64,000 bases of DNA. It comes from Microvirga flavescens. GTDB lineage: Bacteria > Pseudomonadota > Alphaproteobacteria > Rhizobiales > Beijerinckiaceae. The stretch covers positions 1 to 64,000 of the forward strand of contig NZ_QMKH01000002.1 in NCBI RefSeq assembly GCF_003290125.1. The letters are read 5' to 3'. The notes under the pieces were generated by a model that was given only the letters and a program-made list of their open reading frames with translations, ran no database searches and was not told the origin of the DNA. The position numbers and the translations under genes are program-made. Below, piece by piece: positions 27,548 through 36,696 of the stretch. Position 1 is the stretch's first letter, and each line of letters opens with the position of its first letter.

Positions 27548-28534
27548 ATGGCTCGCAAATTGACCGTCTCCATCGAAAAATTCCCGATAGCAGGCAAATT
27601 CACCATCGCGCGCGGCTCCCGCACGGAAGCCGTTGTGGTGGCCGCGACGATTCGCGAAGACGGTGCCGTCGGTCATGGCGAGTGCGTGCCCTACCCCCGT
27701 TATGGCGAGACGGTGGAAGGTGTCGCCGCCGCCATCGAGGCCATAGCACCGCAAATTGAAGCCGGTATGACGCGGGAGGCCCTGCAATCCGCCATGCCGC
27801 CGGGCGCGGCGCGCAACGCAGTGGATTGCGCATTGTGGGATCTCGACGCCAAGCGCTCGGGCGTGCGTGCCCATCTAACGGCAGGCGTCAATCGCTGGCC
27901 TCCGGCCACCACCGCCTACACGATCAGCCTCGACACGCCGGAAAACATGGCCGAGGCCACCGCCAAAGCCGCAGGCCGCCCCATCCTCAAGATCAAGCTG
28001 GGAGCGCAGGACGGCGACATTACGCGCATTCAGGCCGTCCGCCGCGCCGCTCCCGACGCGACCCTCATCGCCGATGCCAACGAGGGCTGGCGCGAGGACA
28101 ATCTCGCCGACCATTTCGCTGCCTGCGCGGAAGCGGGCTTCGCGTTGGTGGAGCAGCCCCTGCCCGCCAAGGAAGACGGGTTCCTGGCGAAGATCGCCCG
28201 CACCGTCCCGATCTGCGCCGACGAGAGTGTGCACGACCGCGCGACCCTCGACCGGCTGGTGGGCCTCTATGACGCCATCAACATCAAACTGGATAAGACG
28301 GGCGGGCTCACCGAGGCCCTGGCGATGGCCGAAGCGGCGGAGGCCCGGGGCCTTGCCATCATGATCGGCTGCATGGTCGGCACCTCGCTCGCAATGGCCC
28401 CGGCAATGGTGATCGCGCCCCGTGCGCGGTTCGTGGACCTCGACGGGCCGCTCCTTCTCGCCAAGGATCGCGAACCCGGCCTGCGCTATGAGGGAAGCCT
28501 CGTCTATCCGCCCGAGCCGGCGCTCTGGGGCTGA
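27548..28534 (+). CDS. dgcA: Enolase-superfamily racemase/epimerase, DgcA-like
   Basis: The protein has 328 residues. It has the muconate-lactonising subgroup motifs: KIKLG with catalytic lysines at about 148/150, metal ligands in IADANEGW, VEQPLP and ICADES, and the second catalytic lysine in NIKLDKTGG. Relatives are L-Ala-D/L-Glu epimerases and the N-acetyl-D-Glu racemase DgcA used in D-Glu catabolism. The usual DgcA partner DgcN was not found next to it, so a dipeptide epimerase is an equal alternative. ATG 27548 has GAGG nine bases upstream. Its 3' end overlaps the convergent MFS gene by 31 bases. Confidence 0.78.
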   Translation: MARKLTVSIEKFPIAGKFTIARGSRTEAVVVAATIREDGAVGHGECVPYPRYGETVEGVAAAIEAIAPQIEAGMTREALQSAMPPGAARNAVDCALWDLDAKRSGVRAHLTAGVNRWPPATTAYTISLDTPENMAEATAKAAGRPILKIKLGAQDGDITRIQAVRRAAPDATLIADANEGWREDNLADHFAACAEAGFALVEQPLPAKEDGFLAKIARTVPICADESVHDRATLDRLVGLYDAINIKLDKTGGLTEALAMAEAAEARGLAIMIGCMVGTSLAMAPAMVIAPRARFVDLDGPLLLAKDREPGLRYEGSLVYPPEPALWG

Positions 28535-29691
28535 GCCTTTTCGACGCGCAGGGCGATGGCGGCCAGCACGAGGCCGACAAAGGCCAGCGGCACCATCGCC
28601 GCGAACACCATCGAACCCGCAACGCGGTAAACCTCACCGCTCGCCACCGTCGACAGAACTGTGGCGAGCGCGGTGATCGAGCCGTAGATCCCTTGTGCCC
28701 TGCCCCGCGCCGCCGCAGGCGCGAAGGCCGCGAAGCAGGCCATGATGCCGAGATGCGCGGCGGCGAAGGTCAACCCGTGCAACGTCTGCAGCATCAGGCT
28801 GGAAATCAGCCCCGGATGCAGCGACAGGCTCGTGAACCGCACGATGGCTGCAAGCCCTCCGACAAGCAGCAGGACAATGCCCGCATTCCCGCGTCCGACG
28901 AGACGTCCGAGAACCAGGAAGACGGCGATTTCGGCAAGGACGCCGACGGCCCAGAAATACCCGATGGTCGCATCGGAAAATCCTGCCGAGCGCCAATAGA
29001 TGCTGCCGAAGGCATTGAGCGCACCGTGACTGCTTTGAATGAGAGCCCCACCGATCATGGCGAGCCACAACACTGCGGAAAGATTACGCGGCGCTTGCGG
29101 GACGGCTGCCAGTTCTCTCCCGGCCTGCCGACGCGCGACATCGGGCGGCAGCGCCAGAAGCACGACGGCGATGCCGAGCACGGGGATGAGGGTCAACGCC
29201 CAGACGACGACGTTCGCTCCAAAGAGGCCGACGAGATATCCGGCAAGAATGCTGGCAAAGAGGAACGCGATGGACCCCGCGCCGCGAATGCGGCCGTAAT
29301 TGAGGCCGGGATGCTTCTGCACCTCGATTGTCGTCACGAGATCGTTGGCGGGAATGACGGCGGCCTGCGCAATGGAAACCGCAGCAACGATGGCCATGAT
29401 GACAAGGCCGTTATCGGACAGCCACAGGAGCGGAAATCCCACAATCTGGCCGATATAGAACGTAATGAGCAAAAGGCGCGTCCCGACGCCCCGGTCGGAC
29501 AGGCTCAGGAGCGGTGCGATCACGAAGACGCGGATGATGATCGGCACGGAGACGATCAGCCCGATCATCGTCGGATCGAGCGCCTTGCTCTGCAGCCACA
29601 CCGGAAAGAACGGCAGATAAAATCCATGACTGAGGAAGGCAGCGGTGTGGAGGGCCGCAAGACGGGGCCCGAGCGCCTTCGCGTTGGACAT
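28504..29691 (-). CDS. MFS transporter, HcaT/phenylpropionate-transporter-like
   Basis: The protein has 395 residues and 12 predicted membrane helices. Family marks are the N-terminal FYLPFFPVWLQSKALDPTMIG and GRIRGAGSIAFL, typical of MFS_1-like 3-phenylpropionic acid transporters. The true substrate is unknown. The gene overlaps the 3' end of the dgcA-like gene on the opposite strand. Confidence 0.82.
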   Translation of the reverse strand: MSNAKALGPRLAALHTAAFLSHGFYLPFFPVWLQSKALDPTMIGLIVSVPIIIRVFVIAPLLSLSDRGVGTRLLLITFYIGQIVGFPLLWLSDNGLVIMAIVAAVSIAQAAVIPANDLVTTIEVQKHPGLNYGRIRGAGSIAFLFASILAGYLVGLFGANVVVWALTLIPVLGIAVVLLALPPDVARRQAGRELAAVPQAPRNLSAVLWLAMIGGALIQSSHGALNAFGSIYWRSAGFSDATIGYFWAVGVLAEIAVFLVLGRLVGRGNAGIVLLLVGGLAAIVRFTSLSLHPGLISSLMLQTLHGLTFAAAHLGIMACFAAFAPAAARGRAQGIYGSITALATVLSTVASGEVYRVAGSMVFAAMVPLAFVGLVLAAIALRVEKAQPQSAGSGG

Positions 29692-29866
29692 GGTGAATTA
29701 GGCTTTCCGGAAACGTCGACGAAACTGTCTGAAGAATCGCAGGAAAGTTATCACCCGAATCCGGAGTGTTCCAGATCGCAAGACGGAGCCTTCGGCCGGC
29801 ATTCATGCATTCTATGCAGGACCTATCCCGCGTTTCCGCTTTCGGGAATCAGTCGGGCGTGATTGT

Positions 29867-30832
29867 GTGCGCGCCTGGTTCGTTTGGCCGTTCGCCGTGA
29901 AGCCCGTTTTCGGAATTGTTCTCAAAGTCCTCTCCGCCCTTGCCTTCACGATGATGTCGGCGGGGCTGAAGATCGTGAGCGATCGTTATCCCACCGGAGA
30001 GTTGGTGTTCTTCCGCTCGGCCTTCGCGATGATCCCACTCATCGCCTGGCTGGGCTGGCAGGGTGATCTCATCAACGCGGTGAGAACGAAGGATGTGACG
30101 GGCCATTTCCTGCGCGGATTCATCGGCACCTGCGGCATGTCCCTCGGCTTTGCCGCGCTGGCCTATCTGCCGCTGCACGACACCATCGCCATCGGCTACG
30201 CGTCGCCGCTGCTTGCCGTCGTCCTCGCGGCGATCATCCTGAACGAGAAGATCCGCGGCTATCGCTGGACCGCCGTTGCCGTTGGGTTCACCGGCGTTCT
30301 GATCATGCTTTCCCCCTACCTCAACCCGAAAATCTTCACGGGCGCGATGGGGGCAGGCCCCACGCTGGGGGCTGGGCTTGCCTTCCTCGGCGCCCTGTGT
30401 TCGGCGGCGGCGACGATCCAGGTTCGTCGCCTGACGAAAACGGAGAAGACGGGAGCCATCGTGTTCTATTTCTTCGTCCTCTCGTCCGGTCTCAGCCTTT
30501 GCACCATCGTTTTCGGCTGGCGCATGCCGCCGGTTCAGGATTTCCTGCTGTTCATCCTCATCGGGATTCTGGGCGGCATCGGGCAGATCCTTCTCACACA
30601 GAGCTATCGCCACGCGGATACAGCCATCATCGCGCCGTTCGAATACACGACGATGATCTGGGCGGTACTATTTAGCTGGTTCATGTTCGGCGACCTGCCC
30701 GAACAGACCGTTGTGATCGGCGGCATAATCGTCGCCGGGGCCGGGCTGTTCGTTGTCTGGCGGGAGCACAAGTTGGGGCTGATGCGATCCGCCGAGCTGG
30801 AAGCCGCGTCAAGACGCCCCGGCGGCGGCTGA
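29867..30832 (+). CDS. DMT superfamily (EamA) transporter
   Basis: The protein has 321 residues and ten hydrophobic segments as two EamA repeats (first starting FTMMSAGLKIVSDRYP, second GAGLAFLGALCSAAATI). Such proteins export metabolites or amino-acid derivatives across the inner membrane. The start is uncertain: GTG 29867 is used, and GTG 29897 is also possible. Neither has a strong ribosome-binding site. Upstream 175 bases are shared with the divergent MFS gene. Confidence 0.85.
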   Translation: MRAWFVWPFAVKPVFGIVLKVLSALAFTMMSAGLKIVSDRYPTGELVFFRSAFAMIPLIAWLGWQGDLINAVRTKDVTGHFLRGFIGTCGMSLGFAALAYLPLHDTIAIGYASPLLAVVLAAIILNEKIRGYRWTAVAVGFTGVLIMLSPYLNPKIFTGAMGAGPTLGAGLAFLGALCSAAATIQVRRLTKTEKTGAIVFYFFVLSSGLSLCTIVFGWRMPPVQDFLLFILIGILGGIGQILLTQSYRHADTAIIAPFEYTTMIWAVLFSWFMFGDLPEQTVVIGGIIVAGAGLFVVWREHKLGLMRSAELEAASRRPGGG

Positions 30833-30897
30833 GCAAACAGCGGTTTTCCGGAACCCTTGACCGGGCAGCGCCTTTCCCCCACAACCGTTTTACGAAA

Positions 30898-30919
30898 CGA
30901 ACGTTCGGAATTCCGGAAC
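30898..30919. promoter_or_regulatory. Overlapping palindromes before the XRE-cupin gene
   Basis: CGAACGTTCG (30898-30907) is a perfect 10-bp palindrome. It overlaps TTCGGAATTCCGGAA (30904-30918), a near-palindrome around GGAATTCC. A second TTCCGGAAC occurs at 30846-30854. The position, 17-38 bases before the regulator's ATG, suits an autoregulatory operator; this is inference. Confidence 0.35.
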
Positions 30920-30935
30920 GAGAGCGAGTTGTGTC

Positions 30936-31553
30936 ATGGGCGTCGAAGGCAAAGAGCGGAACCGCGACTTGGATATGGGCGCGCAAGTCATCTCCGGGCA
31001 GATGGGCAAGACGATTCAGCGTCTGCGCAAGGCATACAACCTGTCCCTGTCGGAGCTGGCGGAGCAGTCGGGCGTTGCAAAATCGATCATCAGCCAGATC
31101 GAGCGCAATGAGACCAACCCCACCCTCGCCACCATCTGGCGCTTGAGCCAGGCGCTCGACGTCTCCATCGAGCGGGTGCTCGCCAGCGGGGACGAGGAGC
31201 CCTTCATCGAGAAGTCCTCGAAGGCCGACACGCCGATCCTCGTCTCGGACGACGGCAAGATGCGCCTCGCCATCGTGGGCTGGATCAAGACCATCGAGTG
31301 GCTGCAATGGTACGACGTGCAGTCCGATCCGGGCGGCGAGCTCGATTCCGATGGCCACCAGCGCGGCTCGGTAGAATGTCTTTCGGTTCTCGAAGGCGAG
31401 TTCGAAGTTCAGGTCGGCGACGTCACCCAACAGGCAAAGGCCGGGGAAACCCTGCGCTATCGCTGCGACCGGCGGCACATCGTTCGCTGTATCGGCGACA
31501 CGCCCGGCCGCGCCACGATGGTCTGCATCCTCAAAGCCGCCGTGATGGACTAA
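30936..31553 (+). CDS. XRE-family regulator with C-terminal cupin
   Basis: A protein of 205 residues. A helix-turn-helix domain at about 25-80 (LSLSELAEQSGVAKSIISQI) is followed by a cupin_2 barrel at about 110-200 (SVECLSVLEGEFEVQVGD). Regulators of this build sense a small ligand in the cupin and control nearby catabolic, polyamine or transport genes. The DMT transporter 104 bases upstream on the same strand is the obvious candidate target. The ligand is unknown. Confidence 0.88.
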   Translation: MGVEGKERNRDLDMGAQVISGQMGKTIQRLRKAYNLSLSELAEQSGVAKSIISQIERNETNPTLATIWRLSQALDVSIERVLASGDEEPFIEKSSKADTPILVSDDGKMRLAIVGWIKTIEWLQWYDVQSDPGGELDSDGHQRGSVECLSVLEGEFEVQVGDVTQQAKAGETLRYRCDRRHIVRCIGDTPGRATMVCILKAAVMD

Positions 31554-31583
31554 AGCGGGGCGTTCAGCCTGAGTGCAAAAGCA

Positions 31584-31609
31584 CCGCCTCTTCAGATTTC
31601 GAGAGGCGG
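31584..31609. terminator. Hairpin between convergent XRE and acetyltransferase genes
   Basis: CCGCCTCT and AGAGGCGG form an 8-bp stem with a 10-base loop. The loop and right arm lie over the last codons of the minus-strand acetyltransferase gene. It lacks a clear T-run, so termination is only probable. Confidence 0.4.
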
Positions 31610-32332
31610 CAACTTCCTGACCATCGTCCCTTCCCGAGTCGTGAAAAGCTGCCTGCGCTCCGGCTTGAGCGGCAGGAAAGCGTCGGGATTTTCCTCGATA
31701 CGGTCCAATGCCGCGACCGGATCGTCCACGGGCAGGTCGGGCATCGATTTCAGGCTCCGGGGCAAGTCGTAGCGCCACCACTGCACCCGCTTGAAACGCT
31801 CGATCAAGGCCTCGTCGAACCGATATTTGACGACACGCCCCGGATTGCCGACGACGACCGCATAATCGGGCACATCCTTCGCCACGACAGCCCCCGCCCC
31901 GATGATCGCGCCGTTGCCGATCTTGACCCCGGGAATGACGATCACGTCCGTCCCCATCCAGACATCGTGTCCGATCTCTGTGCGCTTGGGATAACCTTCG
32001 AACGTCCGGGGCGGCGTGCCTTCGACGAAGCGGTTGAAGATGTTGACATGGGTGAATGGGTGGGACGACAGCCATTGCGTGGGGTGGGCGCTGCCGAAAA
32101 GCCGTATATTGGGCCCGATGGAGCAGAAACGCCCCAGCGTGACGGAATGAAGCTCGGTCCCGGGAGCGATGTAGGAATAAGCGCCGATCTCCACCTGCGT
32201 GGCATGAACACGCTCGTGAATCTTGGCGGGATATTCCCAGATCAGGCTCTCCGAGAAGGAGCCGCCCATGTCCAGGCCATTGTCCAGCAACAATTGCCGC
32301 GTCGAGGTTTTATTCTGGTTGGTCCCGGTCAT
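31592..32332 (-). CDS. CatB-related hexapeptide O-acetyltransferase
   Basis: The protein has 246 residues. Repeated hexapeptides ([LIV]-G-x4) predict a left-handed beta-helix: [17 protein letters not shown], then [18 protein letters not shown] and [14 protein letters not shown], ending [14 protein letters not shown]. This is the xenobiotic acetyltransferase (CatB/VatD) branch, which moves acetyl from acetyl-CoA to a hydroxyl. Many chromosomal members act on sugars rather than antibiotics, so resistance should not be assumed. Confidence 0.82.
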   Translation of the reverse strand: MTGTNQNKTSTRQLLLDNGLDMGGSFSESLIWEYPAKIHERVHATQVEIGAYSYIAPGTELHSVTLGRFCSIGPNIRLFGSAHPTQWLSSHPFTHVNIFNRFVEGTPPRTFEGYPKRTEIGHDVWMGTDVIVIPGVKIGNGAIIGAGAVVAKDVPDYAVVVGNPGRVVKYRFDEALIERFKRVQWWRYDLPRSLKSMPDLPVDDPVAALDRIEENPDAFLPLKPERRQLFTTREGTMVRKLPPLEI

Positions 32333-32406
32333 CTGAATCAGAATGCGTAAGTGTTATTCAGTATCGTTACCACCTCACGCATTCCAGGGAAAGTTTTAAG
32401 CGGAAA

Positions 32407-33354
32407 TCAGGGCTTCTTGGCGCTCGCCCGCGGTGCGAGCGAGAGAAGGTATTCCGCCATCGCCTCGCGATCCGCCTCTGAAAGCTGCGCTGTGTTGCGG
32501 ATCACGGGAGACATCGCGCCGCCGACCGTGTCGTAGTTGGGCGTCTCGCCCGTCTTGAACAGGGTGGACAGTTCCTCCCTGCTCCACCCGCCGATCCCCG
32601 TCGGATCGGGCGTGATGTTGGGAACTGTGCCACGGCCGCCTTCGGGATCGGGACCGCCCGCGAACCGCCGGTCTTCGACGATCCCCCCCATGAAATTGCG
32701 CTCGCTATGGCACTCGGCGCAATGGCCGGGGCCGTTGACGAGATAAGCGCCGCGATTCCAGGCCGCCGACTTCGTCGCGTCCGGCTGGAACGGCTTTCCG
32801 TCGAGAAAGGCGAGCTTCCAGAGCCCCAATCCCCGCCGGATGTTGAATGGGAACGGCAATTCATGTGCTGGGGCACGTCCCTCAACAGGGGGAAGGGTGC
32901 CCATAAACGCGAAGAGATCCGCAAGATCGGCAGCACTCATGCGCTGGTACGACGTGTAGGGAAAAGCCGGATAGTAGTGCCGTCCGTCCGGCGCCACGCC
33001 CTCGCGCATGGCGCGGATGAAATCGGCCCTGCTCCAGGAGCCGATGCCGTCTTTCTTGTCGGGCGAGATGTTGGGAACGTGAAAGGTTCCGAACGGCGAG
33101 GTAAGCGCGTGTCCACCACCGAGGCGCGTCTTGTCGTTCTGATTGGGAACGGCGTGGCAGGAGGAGCAGCCGCCTGCGAAGAACAGCGCGTGACCGTTCT
33201 CGATGTTCGGCGAATAGCCGGCAGCAAGGACATCGCCCGCCCGGTCGCCCCCGCGCACGACCGCCCAGGCGGTGGGCGATGTGAGCGCGAAAAATCCGGC
33301 GACGCCGATGAGAGCCAGGATCAGCAAGGCTGCCAGCGTTTTTCTCATGCCCAC
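32407..33354 (-). CDS. Diheme cytochrome c, membrane-anchored
   Basis: The protein has 315 residues with an N-terminal hydrophobic helix (about 5-28) and two class I cytochrome domains. Their haem sites are CSSCH at about 64 and CAECH at about 215, each followed by a plausible Met ligand region. It resembles the cytochrome subunits of periplasmic dehydrogenases (alcohol, aldehyde, gluconate), but no dehydrogenase gene is adjacent. It lies 51 bases after the cytochrome c556-like gene on the same strand, with a hairpin between them. ATG 33348 is an alternative start. Confidence 0.88.
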   Translation of the reverse strand: MGMRKTLAALLILALIGVAGFFALTSPTAWAVVRGGDRAGDVLAAGYSPNIENGHALFFAGGCSSCHAVPNQNDKTRLGGGHALTSPFGTFHVPNISPDKKDGIGSWSRADFIRAMREGVAPDGRHYYPAFPYTSYQRMSAADLADLFAFMGTLPPVEGRAPAHELPFPFNIRRGLGLWKLAFLDGKPFQPDATKSAAWNRGAYLVNGPGHCAECHSERNFMGGIVEDRRFAGGPDPEGGRGTVPNITPDPTGIGGWSREELSTLFKTGETPNYDTVGGAMSPVIRNTAQLSEADREAMAEYLLSLAPRASAKKP

Positions 33355-33371
33355 ACTCTCATGAATTGAAG

Positions 33372-33393
33372 CGGGCGGCCTGGAAGCCGCCCG
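33372..33393 (-). terminator. Intercistronic hairpin between the two cytochrome genes
   Basis: CGGGCGGC and GCCGCCCG form an 8-bp perfect GC stem with a 6-base loop. It is downstream of the c556-like stop and 18 bases before the diheme cytochrome ATG. Without a T-run it may be a processing or stabilising element that sets the ratio of the two products. Confidence 0.45.
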
Positions 33394-33405
33394 TGAATGC
33401 TACGC

Positions 33406-33834
33406 TCAGCCCTTGCGGAACGTCTTGTGGCAGGTGCCGCAGTTCTGCAGAACCTTCGGGAACTCGGTCTTGAAGGTCGCCTCGTCCTTGATCGATGCAA
33501 GGGCGGTCTGCGCATCCTTCTCGAACTGGGAGAAGTTGGAGTCGAACGCGGCCTTGTTTTCCCACACGGTGGGCAGGGCATCAGACTTCTCTGCCTTGGA
33601 TGAATCGGGGAACAGGCCGGGAGCCTGCTTCGCGACCGTGGAGAACGTCTCGAGGGCGGCCTTTGCCTGCCCGAGATCGAAAGGAGCCTGCCCCTTCAGC
33701 ATGGCCGAGGCGGTGCGGACCTGAGAACCCAGTTGCTTCATGAGACCCTGACGCTGTTCGACCGGATTGCTCTGGGCAATCGCGGCGGAAACGCCAAGAA
33801 CGACAAGACCGGCGACAAGAAGGCTACGCTTCAT
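33406..33834 (-). CDS. Cytochrome c' / c556 family protein
   Basis: The protein has 142 residues. A cleavable signal peptide (about 1-20, ending AAIAQ) is followed by a four-helix-bundle sequence, with the haem site CGTCH at the very C-terminus, the hallmark of class II cytochromes. They work in the periplasm as electron carriers or NO/CO binders. It is likely the first gene of a two-cytochrome operon. Confidence 0.92.
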   Translation of the reverse strand: MKRSLLVAGLVVLGVSAAIAQSNPVEQRQGLMKQLGSQVRTASAMLKGQAPFDLGQAKAALETFSTVAKQAPGLFPDSSKAEKSDALPTVWENKAAFDSNFSQFEKDAQTALASIKDEATFKTEFPKVLQNCGTCHKTFRKG

Positions 33835-33962
33835 GGATACGATTTCCCCTTTGTGAAGGCCTGCGGGATTTGCCCCCCGCTACAAACCTGGGCCGCATCT
33901 TACACACTGCGCTCGGTCTGGCAGCCACCTGAAGGAACACATCTGTGTGACCAGCGCCGGCC

Positions 33963-34283
33963 CTATCGTTCGACAGGCCCGCCGGACATGACCCAATCCC
34001 TGAAGCCGCCCTTGTAATGCTCGTGAAGATCGAGCCCGAAAGCTTGTGCAAAACCAAGCGCGTGAAGGGAACGCACGCCCGCCGCGCAGGAAAACACGAT
34101 CCGCCTGCCCGTCGGCAGGGCCGAGGGGTCGAAGGCGGAGAGCGGATTCGAGATCGCGCCGGGGATGTGCCCTGCGGCGTATTCGTTGGGTTCGCGTACA
34201 TCGACAAGCAGAATGGAGCCGTCCTGCAGGCCCTGCCAGACGGTGTCGCGGTCGAGGTCGACGACGGCGCGTGATTCGCTCAT
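33963..34283 (-). CDS. Rhodanese-like domain protein
   Basis: A single-domain rhodanese of 106 residues. VDVREPNEYAAGHIPGA is the CH2A motif and the active-site loop is SCAAGVRS with the catalytic cysteine. It may transfer sulfur to cyanide, thiols or cofactor pathways in the cytoplasm. ATG 34283 was preferred; the open frame runs 17 codons further upstream without similarity. Confidence 0.88.
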   Translation of the reverse strand: MSESRAVVDLDRDTVWQGLQDGSILLVDVREPNEYAAGHIPGAISNPLSAFDPSALPTGRRIVFSCAAGVRSLHALGFAQAFGLDLHEHYKGGFRDWVMSGGPVER

Positions 34284-34338
34284 GAATTCCTCCGGTTGCG
34301 GCGGACCATACCGACGCATCCCGGGGAATCGCAACAGA

Positions 34339-34788
34339 TCAAGCTTGCAGCGCGGGAATACGCAGAACCCAGCCCGGCTGAATCATGTCAGGGTTCTTCA
34401 CGGGCGGTGAATTGGCCTTCACGATCTCCGTGTACTTTGCGCCCTGCCCTTTGCCGTAGTGTTTTTCGGCAATGCCCCAAAGCGTGTCGCCCTTGACGAC
34501 GGTGTACATGGTCGCCTCGGCAGCCGGCTTTTGAACCTGCAGGCCCGCCGTATCGACCTCGGCGACGCCAAAGGTGTTGCCGAGGGACAGGATGATCTTC
34601 TCGGCCTCTTCCTGTGTCATGGCCTGGCCGGAGAGCTTCACCTTTTCGCCGTCGACCTGGATGTTGAGCTTCGTCGCGTCGAAGCCATGCTGTTGAACCT
34701 CTTTCTGAAGGTTCTCGGCGGTGGCGGCAGTGGCGCTTCCGCCGAACAGCTTGGCGCCTGCATCCTTGATGAACTTGAACAGACCCAT
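34339..34788 (-). CDS. BON-LysM protein (YgaU/Kbp-like)
   Basis: The protein has 149 residues with no signal peptide. A BON domain at about 20-85 (LNIQVDGEKVKLSGQAMT) is followed by a LysM domain at about 94-146 (YTVVKGDTLWGIAEKHYG, then MIQPGWVLRIP). This is the domain order of E. coli YgaU/Kbp, a cytoplasmic potassium-binding protein, though family members are often annotated as peptidoglycan-binding. Confidence 0.88.
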   Translation of the reverse strand: MGLFKFIKDAGAKLFGGSATAATAENLQKEVQQHGFDATKLNIQVDGEKVKLSGQAMTQEEAEKIILSLGNTFGVAEVDTAGLQVQKPAAEATMYTVVKGDTLWGIAEKHYGKGQGAKYTEIVKANSPPVKNPDMIQPGWVLRIPALQA

Positions 34789-34892
34789 GATCGCCTCTCC
34801 TTCTGTCAGGCCCGACTGGCAAAGCCGTCAAGCTCGAAGGAGAGACGTCTGGAGGGTGCGAGAGGTTCCCGTTCCTAAAGGCTGATGCCGCC

Positions 34893-36335
34893 CTAGCCGA
34901 TGGATGAGAAAATATCCGCCAGCGAAGGCAGCCGATCCTTCAATCGCAGGAGCGCGATGAGTTCGATCTGCACGACCGCCGTGTCGAATTCCTGTTGTTC
35001 ATCGTGGTCGAGCCGCGTTTCGAAAGCGGAGAGGATCTCGCCCTTCGAGCGCCCCTTCACGGCCATGATGAAGGGAAAACCGAACTTCTGGCGATAGGCG
35101 TCGTTCAGGGCGAGGAACCGGTTCCGCTCCTCCTCGGTGAGGCTGTCGAGCCCGGCGGAAGCCTGCTCGTGCTGCGAATCCTCGGTGAGCTCGGCGAGCT
35201 TCAAGCGCCCGGCGAGATCGGGATGCACGCGGATGAGGGAGAGCTTCTGCTCCCGGCTTGCATCGGAAAGCACATGAACCATCGAAGCATGGAGCCCCTC
35301 CGCCGTGTCCTGCGCGGACGTCAATCCGGCATCATGGGCGCGCGCGGCGATCCAGGCCGAATGCTCGAAGACATCGCCGAAAGCCTCGACGAAAAGAGCC
35401 TTCGCCATCGTGCTCGGCTTGAGACCCATGGGCCTGTGGCTCTTGATCCAGTGGCGAGCAATGTCGATGCGCTTGGCCACCCACACGTCGTCATGGGAGG
35501 CGACGTAATCGAGGAAGCGGGCGAGCGCCGCCGCGCGTCCAGGGCGACCGACGAGACGGCAATGCAGACCGACCGAGAGCATCTTCGGAGCCGTCGCGCC
35601 CTCGGCATAAAGCGTGTCGAAGCTGTCCTTGAGATAGGCGAAGAACTGGTCACCCGAGTTGAACCCTTGAGGCGTGCCGAAACGCATGTCGTTGGCATCG
35701 AGCGTATAGGGCACGATCAGTTGCGGGCCCTTCGGGCCTTCGATCCAGTAAGGCAACTCGTCCGCGTAAGAATCGGCGCAGTAGAGAAAACCGCCCTCCT
35801 CCATCACCAGCCGGACCGTGTGCTCGGACGTGCGGCCCGTGTACCAGCCGAGAGGCCGCTCGCCCGTCACCTCGGTGTGGATGCGGATCGCTTCCTTCAG
35901 ATGCGCCCGCTCCTCCTCGGCGGAGAAATCCTTGTAATCGATCCATTTGAGGCCGTGGCTCGCGATTTCCCACTCCGCCTCCTTCATGGCGGCGACGGTT
36001 TCCGGGTTGCGCGCGAGCGCCGTCGCGACGCCGTAGACCGTCACGGGCATGGAGCGCTCCGTAAACATGCGCCACAGCCGCCAGAAGCCGACGCGGGAGC
36101 CGTATTCGTAGATCGACTCCATGCTCATATGCCGCTGCCCCAGCCAGGGCGCGGCACCGACCATCTCGGAGAGAAAAGCCTCGGAGGCCCTGTCGCCGTG
36201 GAGGATGTTGTTCTCGCCGCCCTCTTCGTAATTGATGACGAACTGCACGCAGATGCGGGCCTTGTTCGGCCAATGCGGATGCGGCGGATTACGGCCGTAG
36301 CCGATGAGGTCGCGAGGATAAGAGGTGTCGGCCAT
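34893..36335 (-). CDS. puuE: Fused allantoinase PuuE and OHCU decarboxylase UraD
   Basis: The protein has 480 residues in two parts. Residues 1-310 are a polysaccharide-deacetylase-type allantoinase (FVINYEEGGENNILHGD, then WEIASHGLKWIDY), which opens allantoin to allantoate. Residues about 315-478 are a UraD decarboxylase (FVEAFGDVFEHSAWIAARA, then HPDLAGRLKLAELTEDSQHEQ) with its catalytic His and Glu. Both steps flank S-allantoin in urate breakdown. ATG 36335 follows the uraH stop by two bases. The fusion is known elsewhere in alphaproteobacteria. Confidence 0.92.
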   Translation of the reverse strand: MADTSYPRDLIGYGRNPPHPHWPNKARICVQFVINYEEGGENNILHGDRASEAFLSEMVGAAPWLGQRHMSMESIYEYGSRVGFWRLWRMFTERSMPVTVYGVATALARNPETVAAMKEAEWEIASHGLKWIDYKDFSAEEERAHLKEAIRIHTEVTGERPLGWYTGRTSEHTVRLVMEEGGFLYCADSYADELPYWIEGPKGPQLIVPYTLDANDMRFGTPQGFNSGDQFFAYLKDSFDTLYAEGATAPKMLSVGLHCRLVGRPGRAAALARFLDYVASHDDVWVAKRIDIARHWIKSHRPMGLKPSTMAKALFVEAFGDVFEHSAWIAARAHDAGLTSAQDTAEGLHASMVHVLSDASREQKLSLIRVHPDLAGRLKLAELTEDSQHEQASAGLDSLTEEERNRFLALNDAYRQKFGFPFIMAVKGRSKGEILSAFETRLDHDEQQEFDTAVVQIELIALLRLKDRLPSLADIFSSIG

Positions 36336-36337
36336 AC

Positions 36338-36691
36338 TCAACTGCCACGATAGGTGGAATAGCTCCAGGGGGAGACGAGGAGCGGAACGTGATAATGCCC
36401 GTCCGGCTCGGCGATGGAGAAACGGATCGGGACCACATCGAGAAACGGCGGATCGGAGAGAGGCGCGCCAAAAGAGCGGAAATACTCTCCGACATGGAAG
36501 AGCAGCTCGAAAGTCCCGGTCCGGAACGTGGCGCCGGTCATGAGCGGAGCATCCGTGCGGCCGTCGGCATTCGTCATCTCGGTCGCGACCGGGTGCCTCT
36601 TGTCGCCCTCGAGCGCGAAAAGCTCGATCCGGACGCCTTTCGCCGGCCTACCGTTGCTCGTGTCGAGAATATGCGTGGACAATCGGCCCAT
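36338..36691 (-). CDS. uraH: 5-hydroxyisourate hydrolase
   Basis: A transthyretin-like enzyme of 117 residues. LSTHILDTSNGRPAKGV at the N-terminus carries the catalytic His, Arg and Lys appear downstream, and the protein ends with the diagnostic YRGS tetrapeptide (HIU hydrolase C-terminus). There is no signal peptide. It hydrolyses the product of PuuD to OHCU for the UraD domain encoded immediately downstream. A hairpin covers its ribosome-binding site. Confidence 0.95.
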   Translation of the reverse strand: MGRLSTHILDTSNGRPAKGVRIELFALEGDKRHPVATEMTNADGRTDAPLMTGATFRTGTFELLFHVGEYFRSFGAPLSDPPFLDVVPIRFSIAEPDGHYHVPLLVSPWSYSTYRGS

Positions 36692-36696
36692 GTGAT

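Noticed and set aside
31592-32332. Chloramphenicol resistance gene.
   Set aside because: The hexapeptide fold and CatB-like ends are shared with many sugar O-acetyltransferases; there is no resistance or mobile context.
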